Assembly: GCF_002575655.3 (NCBI RefSeq)
Contig: NC_053039.3
Coordinates: forward strand, 242,770,622-242,834,621
Direction: 5' to 3'
Length of the DNA stretch: 64,000 nt
Source of the DNA: Aegilops tauschii subsp. strangulata
Taxonomy: Eukaryota; Streptophyta; Magnoliopsida; Poales; Poaceae
How positions within the stretch are numbered: position 1 is the first letter of the stretch; every line of letters starts with the position of its first letter. A program made the translations under genes and the position numbers. Positions 11,440 to 23,130 of this stretch are shown here, piece after piece. Under the pieces are notes generated by a model, which made no database searches, was not told the origin of the DNA, and saw only the letters and a list, made by a program, of their open reading frames with translations.

Positions 11440-11850
11440 GGTTGGATGAACAGGACCCCGTGGTAGTAGAGGCCATTGCCGCTGGATGAACAGGACCCCG
11501 ATCGATCGAGTCGGTGGATGAACAGGACCCCGTGGAGGGCTGGATGAACAGGACCCCGTGGAGGGCTGGTTGAACAGTAGCTGGCGGAGGGCTGGTTGAA
11601 CAGTAGCCGGTGGAGGGCTGGATGAACAGTAGCCCATGGAGGGGTGGTTGAACAAGACCCCATGGAGAGGGCTGGTTGAACAGTAGCCGGTGGAGGAGCG
11701 TGCGGTGGAGGCTAGATGAACAGGAGCCCGTGGATGAACAGTCGCAGGTGGAGGCTGGAGGAGGTCGACGGTGGATGAACAGTAGCCCGTGGAGGTTGGA
11801 GGAGGTCGATGGTGGAGATGAACAGTATCCCGTGGAGTCCCGTTTTGCGG
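11440..11850 (+). repeat. Minisatellite with GATGAACAG core
   Basis: About 13-14 imperfect units of 20-32 bases, each close to GGCTGGATGAACAGTAGCCC followed by GTGGAG. Lengths vary, so this is a degenerate array. The alanine/proline/serine-rich ORFs on the minus strand across it are by-products. Confidence 0.75.
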
Positions 11851-12095
11851 TACGCCACACCCTCCCGATGAATAGAACCCCCGTTTCGACCGTAGCACTC
11901 CAACACAAGTCTGTTTCCTCCGTTTTGCGCTACGCCACACCCCTCCCGATCAACAGGACCCCGTTTCGACCGTAGGAGGTCCGTTTCCTCCATTTTGTGG
12001 TATGCCAGACCCCTCCCGATGAACAGGATCCCGTTTCGACCGTGGCCGGTTGAACACAAGGCCGTATCCTCCGTTCTGCGGTACGCCAGGCCTCG
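11850..12095 (+). repeat. Tandem repeat of about 70 bp
   Basis: Three to four units, each with TTTTGCGGTACGCCACACC, CCTCCCGATGAACAGGA and CCCCGTTTCGACCGT in the same order. Confidence 0.7.
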
Positions 12096-12479
12096 TTTCC
12101 ATCGGCTATTCCGTCCAAGCCGGTTGGCTCCCGATGAACACGATGACGCATTCCATTCCGACCCAGCCGGTTGCCTCCCCATGATCACGATGACGGCGCA
12201 GCTTCTCAATTCTGACCCAGCCATGTACACGAGCCCTAGCTGTACGTATGCGTGAGTAGGCGTTCGAGACCCTGCCCGTATGTACGTACGTGGCCGTATC
12301 TACTTTCTTGCACCCTGGCTGTACGTACGTGTACATGCTACGTGCGCGCCTCTACTACGACATGTGCGTGCCTCTACGACGACACGTGTGCGCCTCTACA
12401 TTGACCAGTATGTACGTACACGTTCGTGACCAGAATGACAATGCTACGTACGTTTTGACCAGGTGGGTCCCGACTATCA

Positions 12480-13855
12480 GGCACTTCCTTGCGTGCGAAG
12501 ATGTAGCTGGTGGGTCCCAACATTCAGGGGGCGAATCATTTTTTTTTGCCCGTAATATAGATGCACTTCCTTTCGTGCGAAGATGTAGCTAGTGGGTCCC
12601 AGCAGTCAGGGGGGAAACGTTTTTTCGTGAAATACGGTGGCCCGTCCGGTGGGTCCCTGCTGTCAAGTGGAGGAATCATTATTTTTCGTGTAATAAGGAG
12701 GCATTTCCTTGTGTGCGGCCGTGGACCCAGCTGTCAGCCTCTCCACATTCAGTACTCTTCCGATGGAAGTCGGTCGTAGACCACATTGACCACGCCACAC
12801 CGAGAGCACCAAGGCGGTGGACCACGGCGAGGCCTAGGAAGGGGACAACGCGGAGAGGAGTACGAGGGTTCACTGGTTCGGCTGCGGTGTGAGGCTGCCA
12901 TCGCCGCAGGGCCTGGCCAGCGGTGGGAGTAGTAGGGGGCAGTGAGGCCTCCGCGGCAGCACAACCGTCCATAGGAGGTAGGAGCAGGCGGCACGACCGG
13001 CGCTGCTTTGGGCGACTGGAGCAAGAAGACCAGAGGTTGAAGAAGCACTATGGCCGTTGGATGGACATCGTACGGTCACTGGAGCTAGAATCGTTCATAT
13101 TGACTAAGTTAACAAAGCCCTCCATCCCCATCAACTTAGTAGGCCCACATGTCAGCCTCCCACTATGCTGGGTCCCAGTTAGCAGGGGAGTATTCATTTT
13201 TTGTGCGTAATAAGGAGGCACTTCCTTGCGTGCGAAGATATAGCTGGCGGGTCCGACCTGTTAGCGGGGGGAACGTTTTTTTCGCGAAATACAGAGGCCC
13301 TTCTGGTGGGTCCTAGATGTCAGGTGGAGGAATCATTATTTTGCGCGTAATTAGGAGGCATTTCCTTGTGTGCGGCTGTGGACCCAGCTGTCAGCCTCTC
13401 CACGTACAGTCCACGTCCGATGGATGTCGTTTGTTGACCACATTGACCACGGCACGCCAAGAGCACCAGGGCGGTGGACGACGGCGAGGCCTAGGAAGGG
13501 AACGACACGGAGCCGGGGAAGAATTGGCAGTGGTTGCCCGCGCGGTGGGGAGTACGAGTGTTTACTGGTCCGGCTACCGTCGCCGGAAAATAACATGAGG
13601 TGTGGGTGAGTAGAGGAATGGCCTGGCCATCAATGGAGTAGGGTGGGGCGGTGCGGCCTGTGCGGCAGCATAGCCGGCCATGGGAGGTGGGAGCAGGCAG
13701 TCCCACCTGCGCTGGTTTGGGCGGCTGGAGCAAGAAGATCAGATATTGAAGAGGCAGCACGGCCGTTGGATTAACATCCAACGGTCACTGCTGCTAGAAT
13801 CGTTTGTGGACTAAGTTGACAAAGCCTTTCGTACATGTCAACCTAGTAGACCCAC
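12480..13855 (+). repeat. Two tandem units of about 657 bp
   Basis: The landmark GCATTTCCTTGTGTGCGG occurs at 12701 and 13358 (period 657). The shared order of landmarks is: CGTGCGAAGATGTAGCT-like block, GGAATCATTATTTT, GTGGACCCAGCTGTCAGCC, CACATTGACCACG, GGCGAGGCCTAGGAAGGG, and a tail with GCCGTTGGAT and CAACGGTCACT. A third, shorter unit starts near 14340 and is interrupted at 14475 by the Gypsy element; its tail continues at 23608-23835. Confidence 0.75.
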
Positions 13856-14475
13856 AAGTCAGCCTCAAATCTGTCCCAAACAGCATACAGCCCGAAATTT
13901 CTAGCCAGATTCAAATTAGTTTAAAAACTAAACATACCTTAATTTAAATCCAATGAAATTTTACCCGCGCAAAAACAATGACATATAAAATATCAAAATC
14001 CGAAAGAAATAAGTATTTTGGAACTAATTGCATGTTTGCTATTTTTTATTTATTTTACAGCCCATTTAATATTACTTATATCCCATTTCTTATTACTTAT
14101 AGCCCATTTTCTGGGCAAAAGGCTTCCCTCCTCGTCTTGCAAGATTTCCGGCCGAGCAGGGCGTAGAAAAGCAAGTAGGCCTACGTTGGTTATTCTACAA
14201 AAAAAATAGCTGGGCTAGCCATTTTCAGAAAGGAAAAAAACAAACTGGGCTGGTCATGTGCTAGATGGGCCACAGCTCCTGAACAACCCAGTTGATACCC
14301 TTCTCCGTCCCGAAAAAACAAAATTACTGCGCGCACTGTTGGGTCCCTACTGTCATCCTCACCATGTATAGTCATCTCCTTATTCATCTCGGTTGTTCAC
14401 CATGTTGACAACACCGGAGGGCAGCGCCGCGGCGAGCGAACCAAGGCGGAGGACGATGGTGAGGCCTCGGACGGG

Positions 14476-14952
14476 TGTCGGTGTCAAAACCGGCGGATCT
14501 CGGGTAGGGGGTCCCGAACTATGCGTCTAGGATCGATGGTAACAGGAGACGGGGGACACGATGTTTACCCAGGTTCGGGCCCTCTCTATGGAGGTAATAC
14601 CCTACTTCCTGCTTGATTGATCTTGATGAATATGAGTATTACAAGAGTTGATCTACCACGAGATCGTAATGGCTAAACCCTAAAAGCCTAGCCAATGAAT
14701 ATGGTAATGAATGTGTCCTATCCGGACTATGCTCTTTGGTTTATATAGACACCGGAGAGACTTAGGGTTACATGGAGTTGGTTACATAAGAAGGAATCTT
14801 CATGGTTGATCGCCTAGCTTGCCTTCCACGCCAAGGAAAGCCCAATCCGGACATGAGTATGGTCTTCGGTCTTCATGTCTTCACAGCCCATCAGTCCGTC
14901 CCATGGATAGCAGACCGGACGCCCGAGGACCCCTTAGTCCAGGACTCCCTCA
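14476..14952 (-). repeat. 3' LTR of Gypsy N
   Basis: On the minus strand it begins TGAGGGAGTCCTGGACTAAG at 14952 and ends TTTTGACACCGACA at 14476. The purine-rich tract GGTCAGGGGCTAC (14953-14965, minus) just outside it is the likely plus-strand primer. Confidence 0.9.
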
Positions 14953-15379
14953 GTAGCCCCTGACCCTGGCTTCAATGGCGAGGAGTCCGGTGCGCAGATT
15001 GTCTTCGGCATTGCAAGGCGGGTTCCCCTTTTTTCCAAACTCCAAGATAGTCTTCGGACGTGACGATTGTATCCGGACCTGTCATACACCACACACAACC
15101 GCAGTGAGAATATAATATTTGCACGGATCTAATCTGTTGACAGTTTCTTTACAACACGGCATTGCGTCTATCCGGTTATAATTTCGAACCGTTTTTCTTC
15201 TGCCGTCCCACGTCTCGAGACACGGTTGCTATTGGCATGTCTTGTCGAAGCAGAGATCATGTCCCCTTATTGCGGGATTCTCATTAATGCGGGCATGGGT
15301 AACCCAACCATGCCATTTGCACAGTCCTTGGGAATAGGCGAATCTTAAGGCGAGCGAGGAGGCATTTAATGTTTGCTGC

Positions 15380-15390
15380 CTTTATAAGAG
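15380..15390 (+). promoter_or_regulatory. TATA box of the antisense gene
   Basis: CTTTATAAGAG sits 105-115 bases before the ATG at 15495, followed by a CT-rich leader (TCTTCCTCTTCTC). This is the arrangement of a plant core promoter and points away from the 3' LTR into the element. Confidence 0.55.
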
Positions 15391-15494
15391 GATAAGGATC
15401 CCCTCTTCCTCTTCTCATGCTTTCTCTCTGTCTCTGCCTTCCCGATCTCGAGCTCTAGCACCCAAGTTCTCATCTCCTTTCCACTCAAGCAACC

Positions 15495-18400
15495 ATGTCC
15501 GGATCCGGTGGTCAGGGCAAGTGGATGGTCTCCTCCTTCAAGGAGGAGGACATTACTGAGCTCGGAGCGGCCGGATATCTGGCGAAGGGAATAGCCCACC
15601 GCTTGCCGGCCGAGGGACAAATCGTCCCAACACCGGAGCCCGACGAGAGGGTAGTATTCCTTCCTCATTTCTTCCGCGGGCTGGGGTTCCCACTCCACCC
15701 TTTCGTCCGCGGGCTGATGTATTATTACGGGATAGATTTCCATGATCTGTCCCTAAATTCCTTCCTCAACATCTCGGCGTTTATCATCGTGTGCGAGGCC
15801 TTCCTCCGCATCCATCCCCACTTCGGGCTGTGGCTCAAAGTTCTCAACGTGAAGCCGAAGGTGGTGGACGGCCAGCACGCGGAGTGCGGGGGAGCCATGG
15901 TGAGCAAGCTATCCAACATCTCCTGGTCCAAATGTACTTTTTTGGAGACAGTAAAGGATAGGCAGAAGCAGTGGTTCTACATCACAGAACCTCGCAGCAC
16001 CACCTGGGCCGCGGCTGCCAAATTCCGCTTCGGCGCTCCCATGCGACTCACCTCCTGGGTCGAGAAGAGTCCGGACTGGTGTTCACCTGACGAGCTGATA
16101 GCGCTGCAGACGCGCGTTCAAAGTATGGTGACCAAGAACGTCAAGCTCGTTGACGTCATCCAGGTGATGCTGGTCCGCCGGATCCTTCTGTGCCAGCACC
16201 GAAGCCGCCCTTTGTGGGAGTTCAATTCGAAGAAGCACCAGACCATGGTGAGGCTCTTCGAGACTACTCACGAAGGTGCCTGGAAGTTGCTTTTCAAGGG
16301 CAACGAGAAGCCACCGGCCACGGATTCAGACCGTGGCCACGATTGTACACACCCCGCCAGCAAGGTATGTTATTTCCAACGTATCCCCAACCTCATTGTT
16401 TCGAGGGTGGCGTCTGAGCTTTTATTATGGTCCCTATAGGACTGGGTGGAGAGGGCGAAGCGGATCCAGTGTCCGGCTCCGCTGCCCGAAGAACCGGTCA
16501 TCCCGCACCTAGCGGAGATGCTGGTGCCGGCGCCATACAAGGCGCCAAAGAAGAAGGCCAAGGGGGCCAAGAGTGGCCCCCGTCGCAAGGGCACTTCGGA
16601 CGCGACGTCCGAAGACGAGCCCCATTCCTCCGTTCGTGAGGAGAATGACGAGGAGGAGGATGAGGAGGAGGAAAACAACCCTCCTCCCGATGAGAAGAAG
16701 AAGAAGAGGGCGGCCTCGGGACATCCGGAGGCGAAAGCGCCCAAAAAGGGGAAGGGCGCCCCAGCGGTCAACACCGTGTGGGACGTTGACAGTAGTCCGG
16801 AACGGTGCCCCCGCACTAAGCCCCAGGTCGCATCGTAAGTGACAGGGCTTGCTCGTGCGCACATCCAGCCCTTTCTCTCCATTATCTTGATATGGTTAAC
16901 TGTAGTATTGCAGTCCAGCCCGCAACCTAATCCAGCGATCCTCGTCTGGAGGTTCGTTGGCTCCGTCGGAGATGGCGAGCCAGTCGCCACCGCCTGCTTG
17001 CTCTCCCGGGGCCGGGAACGACAGCGAAGTGCTGTCCCGGAGGGCCGATCCGAACCGGGGAGGAGCCCAGTAGGCTGTCGGGGAGGCGCCACGAGGCGAA
17101 GCCTCCACTGCCGGACACATGGAGGAGACGATCCCCATGGAAACTGGCGAAGAGGGCCGCATCCAGTTTGGCCTTCAGCCGAATACGATTCCGGAGACCC
17201 ATATGGCTTTGGAGTCGGGCGCGCAGCCCCCTTTGAAGGAGGGGGGTGCGCTGCTTCCGCTGGTGGTCCCTGTCCATCCAGGGGCGCCGGACAACCTGAT
17301 GGAGGCGCTGCGAGGCGCCTCCGTAATTGAAGGACATCGCGTCCTTTATGGGCACGGTGATTGAGAAGGTTCAGTCCGCCAAGAGTGGACTGAACGAGGC
17401 CTGCAGCAACCTGTTGACAGGTTTTGAGGTAAGTGACATAGAAAGAGAAAAAACCAGTAGTCAGTAGCCCCTGTGACACTGTCCGGCGAGAAGAACCGGA
17501 CAGAGGATCTATTGTAGGAGACTAACATAGTATGTATGCATAAGCAGGCGTCGCTGTTGGCTGCAACCTCGCATGCTGCCGAAGTCTCTGAATTGAGGCA
17601 GAGGCTGGAGCGGACCGAGAACGAGCTCGGCGAGGTTAGGGTTCGGCTCTAGGAGAAGCAAGGTGAATAACGACTCGCTGTATGTTCGGAAAGCGTAAGC
17701 GATGTTTATTGACTGTAGTGTCGTAATATGTGCAGGAGCCGCGACCGAGGTTGAGGCCCTGAGGAAGGCCCTGGGCGAGGCTGAGGAGAAAGCTGTCCAG
17801 CAGCAAGCCGCCCGTAAGAAGCTCGAGGCCCGGGTGAAGGAAATTCAGCAGGAGCTCCAGGATGCGGTGAAAAAATGTGAGACCTTGGAGAATGATGCGT
17901 CGGCTCAAGAGGCCGAGCTCACCAACGCTCGTCAGAGTGTGGAGACTGCATGGAATGAGGCCCAGGCCGCCCTCTAGGAGATCCAGGAGGCCAAGAAGAT
18001 CACGGCGGGTAAGGTTTTAAGATGCAAAGCAAGTATGCGGAGAAGCAATATGTTTTACTAACCCGGGTTCGGAGTTCCCCAGGGGCTTTTGCGGATCTAC
18101 CATGCAGCGTATCAGACGCTGCAGAGTTCTACCGAGCCGAATGTGGATTCTCTACGGAGAAGCTATTCTGGTTGCAGTACGCGACGCCAGAGCATCCCGT
18201 GTCCTTCACCGATCAGCTGAAGCAGCTGGTGGAGCTGCACAGGGTGGCCGAACAAGCCATGAAGGATTTGACAATCCGGTATGGCCAGCCGAAGCTATGC
18301 CCGACAGCTACTTCGGACTCGTGAGGCGTCTGGTGGAGGCCTGTCCGCGGCTGGACGTCATCAAGCGCTTCGCCTGTATTGAAGGTGCTCGTATGGCTTT

Positions 18401-18562
18401 CGCCGCTGCAAGATGTGATGGGCGAAGATGAACGCTGTTGAGGTTGCTAGCGGGCCGCTGGAGGGCAAGGAGCACCGCACACCCAAGCGATATTTCGCGG
18501 ACGTCGTAGAGGGGTCTCGACTTGTGGCGGCGCAATGTTCGCAGGACATTGTATTTGAATAA
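15495..18562 (+). pseudogene. Antisense six-exon gene, 'putative gypsy type transposon' domain
   Basis: Proposed exons: 15495-16364, 16440-16834, 16914-17428, 17548-17662, 17736-18008 and 18083-18562. Each junction has GT..AG, and exons 1-3 join in matching phase. Exons 1-2 are open for about 420 codons. Exon 1 encodes the domain that Pfam calls putative gypsy-type transposon (PF04195): VVFLPHFFRGLGFPLHPF, then LNSFLNISAFIIVCEAFL. Exon 2 opens DWVERAKRIQ and ends in mixed acidic and lysine-rich runs, possibly a nuclear signal. Exons 4-5 encode coiled coil (ALGEAEEKAVQQQAARKKLE), and exon 6 ends QCSQDIVFE and a stop that overlaps AATAAA. Breaks: TAG at 17071, a frameshift near 17340, TAG near 17652 and 17976, and two frame changes in exon 6. 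Its function is unknown; it runs opposite to gag. Confidence 0.7.
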
Positions 18563-18563
18563 A
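18558..18563 (+). terminator. Poly(A) signal of the antisense gene
   Basis: AATAAA overlaps the TAA stop of the last exon. It is followed by T-rich sequence, suitable for plant 3' end formation. Confidence 0.45.
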
Positions 18564-19878
18564 TGTATTCATGTTTCCTTTGCCTTGTATTATGGGAGCA
18601 AAGTCAGTGTTTGTAAAATAATTTTATTATGCTTTAAATTGTTTCCTCCTGTGCAGCCGTGTTATTTATAATCTAAGGGTTGGCCAGTCATCAGCTTCTG
18701 CCCTCATGTAGGTAATACGGAGGTGTTCGGGATGGATTCTAAACAATCTTGATCCAATTATATGGTCCTTTGAAGGAGTTGTTTAGCGCAACGAACAAGG
18801 CAATCGGACTATACGGCTTGAACGCCCTCACTTAGCCATAGGAGTTTTATAATTAAGCAAGTGTGCAGCCCCTGGTCCAAGCCAGGGTGCTGTCAGCATC
18901 TGATCGGGAAGTGTCGATCCTTCGCATGAAGCGGAAAAAAATCTCCAACGATTTTGTTACCCTCGAACAGCTGACCGGCTCTCGCCGTATCATGATAGTC
19001 AATTTTCGGCTTTCTCTACTGAGGTGCTCATCCGGTCAAGGCCAGGGCACAATCGCAGTAGTTCTCCCTTTACTACCCTAGCCGATAGAGCGGAACATAG
19101 GGTAGCAAGCACAGGAGCCGGGCAACCCAACTATTGACCAAAGACATGATTCGGAGCCAATGCATATAATGCTAAATTCGGGGTGCCGAACTTATATAAG
19201 AAGTGTTCGGACTTTGCTGCCATATTGTGGGGCGACAAGTAGCCCTTGGCGAATATGAAACGTACAGAAGAGTATCGATGTAGCAGGTAAGCAGATCGAA
19301 ATAAAATGAAGTAAGAAGCGGAAACCACAAAAACTGGGCCATGAACCATTCTTATTATAACTGGATGGATACGTCAAGGCGTATATTGTACATATGGTGC
19401 AAGAAGTATCCGGGCTATTTAACATGTCGGGATCAGTAGGGCGCAGCGTGCGGGTCCTGAGAAATAAGTTTGAATATCGTCAAGAAGAACGTATAAAGGT
19501 TACCCTACACACATGTGCTGCTTGCCTCCGTTGTATGCCAATCCTTCTAAAGGACTTGCGATCAGGCCCGTGGAAAAAGGAACCTGAAACAAGAAAAAGG
19601 TAAAAGTATGTGTGTCCGGGATCTGTCTGGCCGAACTGTAGACCCCGGGCTATCTTGTGCCTCCGTCGATGTCCATGGAATTTTGAGTGCGTAATTGTGT
19701 ACGCGTGGTACGAATGCCACTACCTCATTGGGACTGGGACGGAGGCCGGATTGCTAGTCGAGCTCTTGACGAGCCGCGCCGTCCTGTTGCAGTGTAGTCC
19801 GGGACCTCTTAATGATGTCCGAGGGCTCGGTAGCCGTACTATTGTGCTGCTTGAGAAGGCCGCTCTCTACTTCTGCTG
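18564..19878. other. Internal Gypsy N sequence without genes
   Basis: Between the 3' end of the antisense gene and the 3' end of the protease frame. Only short frames occur on either strand, and none resembles reverse transcriptase, RNase H or integrase. This is where the two convergent transcription units would meet. Confidence 0.6.
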
Positions 19879-21570
19879 CTAGGCGGTGGTGTGCTCCTCT
19901 GTTCGGAGGGAGCGTTCCATATTGCCATTGACTGTTATGACGCCGCGTGGGCCAGGCATCTTGAGCTTGAGATAAGCGTAGTGTGGCACTGCATTGAATC
20001 TAGCAAACGCGGTTCTTCCGAGCAGTGCGTGATAGCCGCTGCGGAAGGGGACGATATCGAAGATTAACTCTTCGCTTCGGAAGTTGTCTGGAGAGCCGAA
20101 GACCACTTCCAGCGTGATTGAGCCTGTACAGCGGGCCTCTACGCCTGGTATGACTCCTTTAAAGGTAGTCTTTGATTGTTTGATTCGCGAGGGGTTAATG
20201 CCCATCTTCCGCACTGTGTCCTGATAAAGCAGGTTGAGGCTGCTACCACCGTCCATCAGGACTCGTGTTAGGTGAAACCCGTCAATAATTGGGTCGAGGA
20301 CTAGTGCGGCTGAACCGCCATGGCGGATACTTGTTGGGTGATCCCGGCGATCGAAGGTGATCGGGAATGATGACCACGGATTGAATTTTGGGGCGACTGG
20401 CTCTACCGCGTAGACGTCCCTAAGTGCTCGCTTACGCTCCCTTTTGGGGATGTGCATGGCGTATATCATGTTCACCATTTTGACTTGAGGGGAAAATTCG
20501 GTCTGCCCCCCAGTGTTCGGCTGCTGGGGCTCTTCGTCCTCGTCCTCACTTTGTGATCCCTTTTCCTTGTTTTCAGCATTTAACTTGCCGGCCTGCTTGA
20601 AAACCCAACAATCTCTGTTGGTATGATTAGCTTGCTTATCCGGGGTGCCGTGTATCTGGCACGAACGGTCGAGTATGTGGTCCAGGCTGGAAGGTCCTTC
20701 ATTTTTCCTTTTGTAGGGCTTCTTCCGTTGGCCGGACTTGGAGCCAGTGAATCCGGCGTCGACCGTGGTGTCATCGGTGTTGCTGCCATTGCTTCGGTGT
20801 TTGTGTCTATTGCGCCGGAGCTTGCTAGAGTTATTCTTGGCCTCGGCGGGGCCTGTCTCGCTAGCTATGTTGTTACTACGGGCCAGCCAACTGTCCTCTC
20901 CCGCGCAAAAGCGGGTCATGAGTGCCATGAGGGCTGCCATGGACTTCGGCTTTTCTTGGCCGAGGTGGCGTGCTAGCCATTCGTCACGGATGCTGTGTTT
21001 GAAGGCTGCTAAGGCCTCGGCATCCGGACAGTCAATGATCTGGTTCTTTTTGTTTAGGAACCTAGTCCGGAATTTTCTGGCTGATTCTCCAGGTTGTTGA
21101 ACTATGTGGCTTAAGTCATCAGCGTTTGGTGGCCGGACATATGTTCCCTGGAAGTTGTCCAGGAAGGCTTCTTCCAAGTCCTCCGAGCTGCCGATAGAAT
21201 TTTTAGGCAGGCTGTTAAGCCAGTGCCGGGCTGGCCCTTTGAGCTTTAGTGGGAGGTATTTAGTGGCGTGAAGGTCATCTCCTCTTGCCATATGGATATG
21301 GAGAATGAAATCCTCGATCCATACTGCGGGATCGGTTGTGCCGTCGTATGATTCAATGTTGACAGGCTTGAACCCCTCGGGGAATTCGTGATCCAGTACT
21401 TCATCTGTGAAGCAGAGAGGGTGTGCGGCGCCTCTATATCGGGCCGTGTCGTGGCGTAGCTCTGACGGAGTCCGTCGGCGGTATTCGCCCCGGGCGTGGT
21501 TAGATTTATCATGTCCGAATAGGTAGCCGTCGTTGTGCCTCGAGGCACGCCCTCGCGATCCGTAGATCAA
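19879..21570 (-). pseudogene. Gypsy gag (capsid) and aspartic protease, element N
   Basis: A 563-codon frame. Residues about 75-230 are the retrotransposon gag domain: DPAVWIEDFILHIHMARGDD, LKGPARHWLNSLP, and QQPGESARKFRTRF. A basic stretch follows, then HTNRDCWVFKQAG and an acidic run. The retropepsin core VLMDGGSSLNLLYQD has its Asp near residue 440, followed by SGYHALLGRTAFARF and a conserved tail HYAYLKLKMPGPRGV. The first codon is TTG, not ATG: the frame is the continuation of the upstream gag at 21567-22925, separated by a frameshift at about 21568. The protein ends shortly after the protease and no polymerase follows, unlike a complete Gypsy polyprotein. Confidence 0.85.
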
Positions 21571-22925
21571 TCTTGTATGTCCTGCTCTATCGTCCAGGAT
21601 CTGCCGGAGGTCGTACGTGTGACCCCGAACTCTTCCATCTCTATTTTTACGAGGTGGTGGGGCAGGCTGCTGTTCGGCCGGAGTTGCCGCTTTATCCCGG
21701 CCGCGGGGTGGCCGGTCGGCCGCCGTGGTGGTCGTTCCGCATTACGCAACGGAGATGTATGCTCCGGTTCTTCCTCGTCGAATTGAGGTAGCAGTCTGCG
21801 TTTTGGGTAGCCCTTTGTTGGGCGCCTGAGGCCGTATTCTTCGGCTGTCAGGACATCAGTCCACCTGTCGACGAGCAGATCTTGTTCAGCTTGAAGCTGC
21901 TGCTGTTTCTTTTTCAGGCTCCTTGCAGTGGCTATGAGCTGAAGCTTAAAGCACTCCTGCTCCAGAGGATCCTCAGGCACGATGAAGTCTTTGTTGCCGA
22001 GGCTTGTCTCCTCTTTGGAGGGTGGACGGTAGCTGTCGTCCTCCGAGTCATCTTCTATGGCCTGTTCGTCAGGGTTGTCTTGCCTGTTGTCATGTTCCTC
22101 CTGTTCGAATGTAGCTCCGACAGGGTCTTCATTGTTTTCGGCGTCTCCTGGAGTACTATTCTCTCCGGTGCCGGTGTTGCCGTCCTTTGAGCGACGAGGC
22201 TTAGAACGGTGCTTGGGGCGTCGACGCTTGGACTGTGTCTTAGAGGTTTTATTCGCATCTGGCTCTTTGTTGTCGTCGCCAGATCCTTTGGGTGTATCAA
22301 CCATGTACACGTCGTACAAATAGGTACCCGTCCAACGTCCTGTGAATGGCGGGTCTTGGCCTTGCTCCATATCGGCATCGTCGTCCATACCGTCGATGTC
22401 TTCGGAGCCATAGTCAAGCACGTCGGTTAAGTCATCGACAGTGGCTATGAAGTGGGTGGCGGGTGGGAAGCAAAATTCCTCGTCATCCGTCTCTAGCTCG
22501 ACCCGAACATAGTTCGGCTGTGAGTCCTCTTCCAAGGATAAGTTCTTTAAAGAATTTAGTATGTCACCAAAAGGTGAGTGCTGGAAGAAGTCTGCGGCGC
22601 CGAATTCGAAAATCGACAACCGATCCAGCTCGGTGTCCGCGGGCGTGTCTGGTCCGGAACGTGTAGCCGAAAACGAGTCCGGGGTTCCATTGACACAAAT
22701 ATTGTAGGATGTCGAGTCCGTGTGCGGCTCCAACGCCGTGGACTTTGTGGCCTCGAAGGGCACGATCTGCTTCGGTTCTGAGGCTGTTGCAGCAACAGGA
22801 TCCATCTCCTGGGTGTGATCCGATGACAGATTTAAGTCATGTTCATCAGAGAGAGTAGGAGCGACTGTCGCAGTCTCGAATCCATCGAAGATCAAGTCTC
22901 CACGGGTACCCGCGGCGTAGTTCAA
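21567..22925 (-). pseudogene. N-terminal gag extension, element N
   Basis: A 452-codon frame in the gag position: acidic and Ser/Thr-rich at first, then basic (SKTQSKRRRPKHRSKPRRSK), acidic again, and a helical segment LIATARSLKKKQQQLQAEQD. The first codon read here is TTG-like, so the true start may be upstream (up to about 23095). The frame ends TIEQDIQD then TGA, immediately before the capsid frame, so one base change restores the relation. The segment resembles long N-terminal gag extensions in Tat/Retand-like Gypsy elements. It has no enzymatic motif. Confidence 0.65.
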
Positions 22926-23111
22926 GCTTCTTGATCTGACCTGATGGCCAGGGCATGACTATCGACCTGCTCCAGATGGCCAAGCGAGTTGGCCCGCAGT
23001 ACGAAGTCGCCGAACACAAAGGTTTGTCCGGGGAGGAAGGTTTCTCCCTGAACGACGCCATTACTGACGATCAAAGGGGCCATCGAGTCCTTTGCCGACG
23101 GCACAGTGGAA

Positions 23112-23130
23112 CTCTCAATGAAAGCACCAA
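23112..23130 (-). other. Primer-binding site of Gypsy N
   Basis: Directly after the LTR end on the minus strand comes TTGGTGCTTTCATTGAGAG, in the place and form of a tRNA primer site. It confirms minus orientation. Confidence 0.65.

Larger units (their letters stand above)
10890..14475 (+). mobile_element. TIR element 3 with CACTAG end, left part
   Basis: It starts CACTAGAAAAAAAAGACACA at 10890 inside the Gypsy LTR (flanking triplet CAT) and continues with short direct motifs such as TATGACACTTCTATGACGAT. I recognise this as a frequent wheat DNA element, CACTA-like by its end. No transposase or other convincing gene is visible; the many short ORFs at 11339-12336 come from tandem repeats. The interval 12240-12470 is rich in the palindrome TACGTACG. 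The interval 13860-14340 is AT-rich with no gene. The element is split at 14475 by a Gypsy insertion and resumes at 23608. I could not identify its right end. Confidence 0.5.

Noticed and set aside
11339..12230. Several 90-190-codon minus-strand ORFs rich in Pro, Ser and His
   Set aside because: They are translations of the minisatellite and 70-bp repeats in all frames.
12240..12470. TACGTACG-rich palindromic stretch as a microRNA hairpin or origin
   Set aside because: The short palindromes are scattered and do not form one long hairpin that I can draw.
16370..17479. 369-codon minus-strand ORF in Gypsy N
   Set aside because: It crosses exons and introns of the antisense gene and is low-complexity (Ser and Pro runs) with no polymerase motif. 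It is on the gag strand but does not resemble pol.
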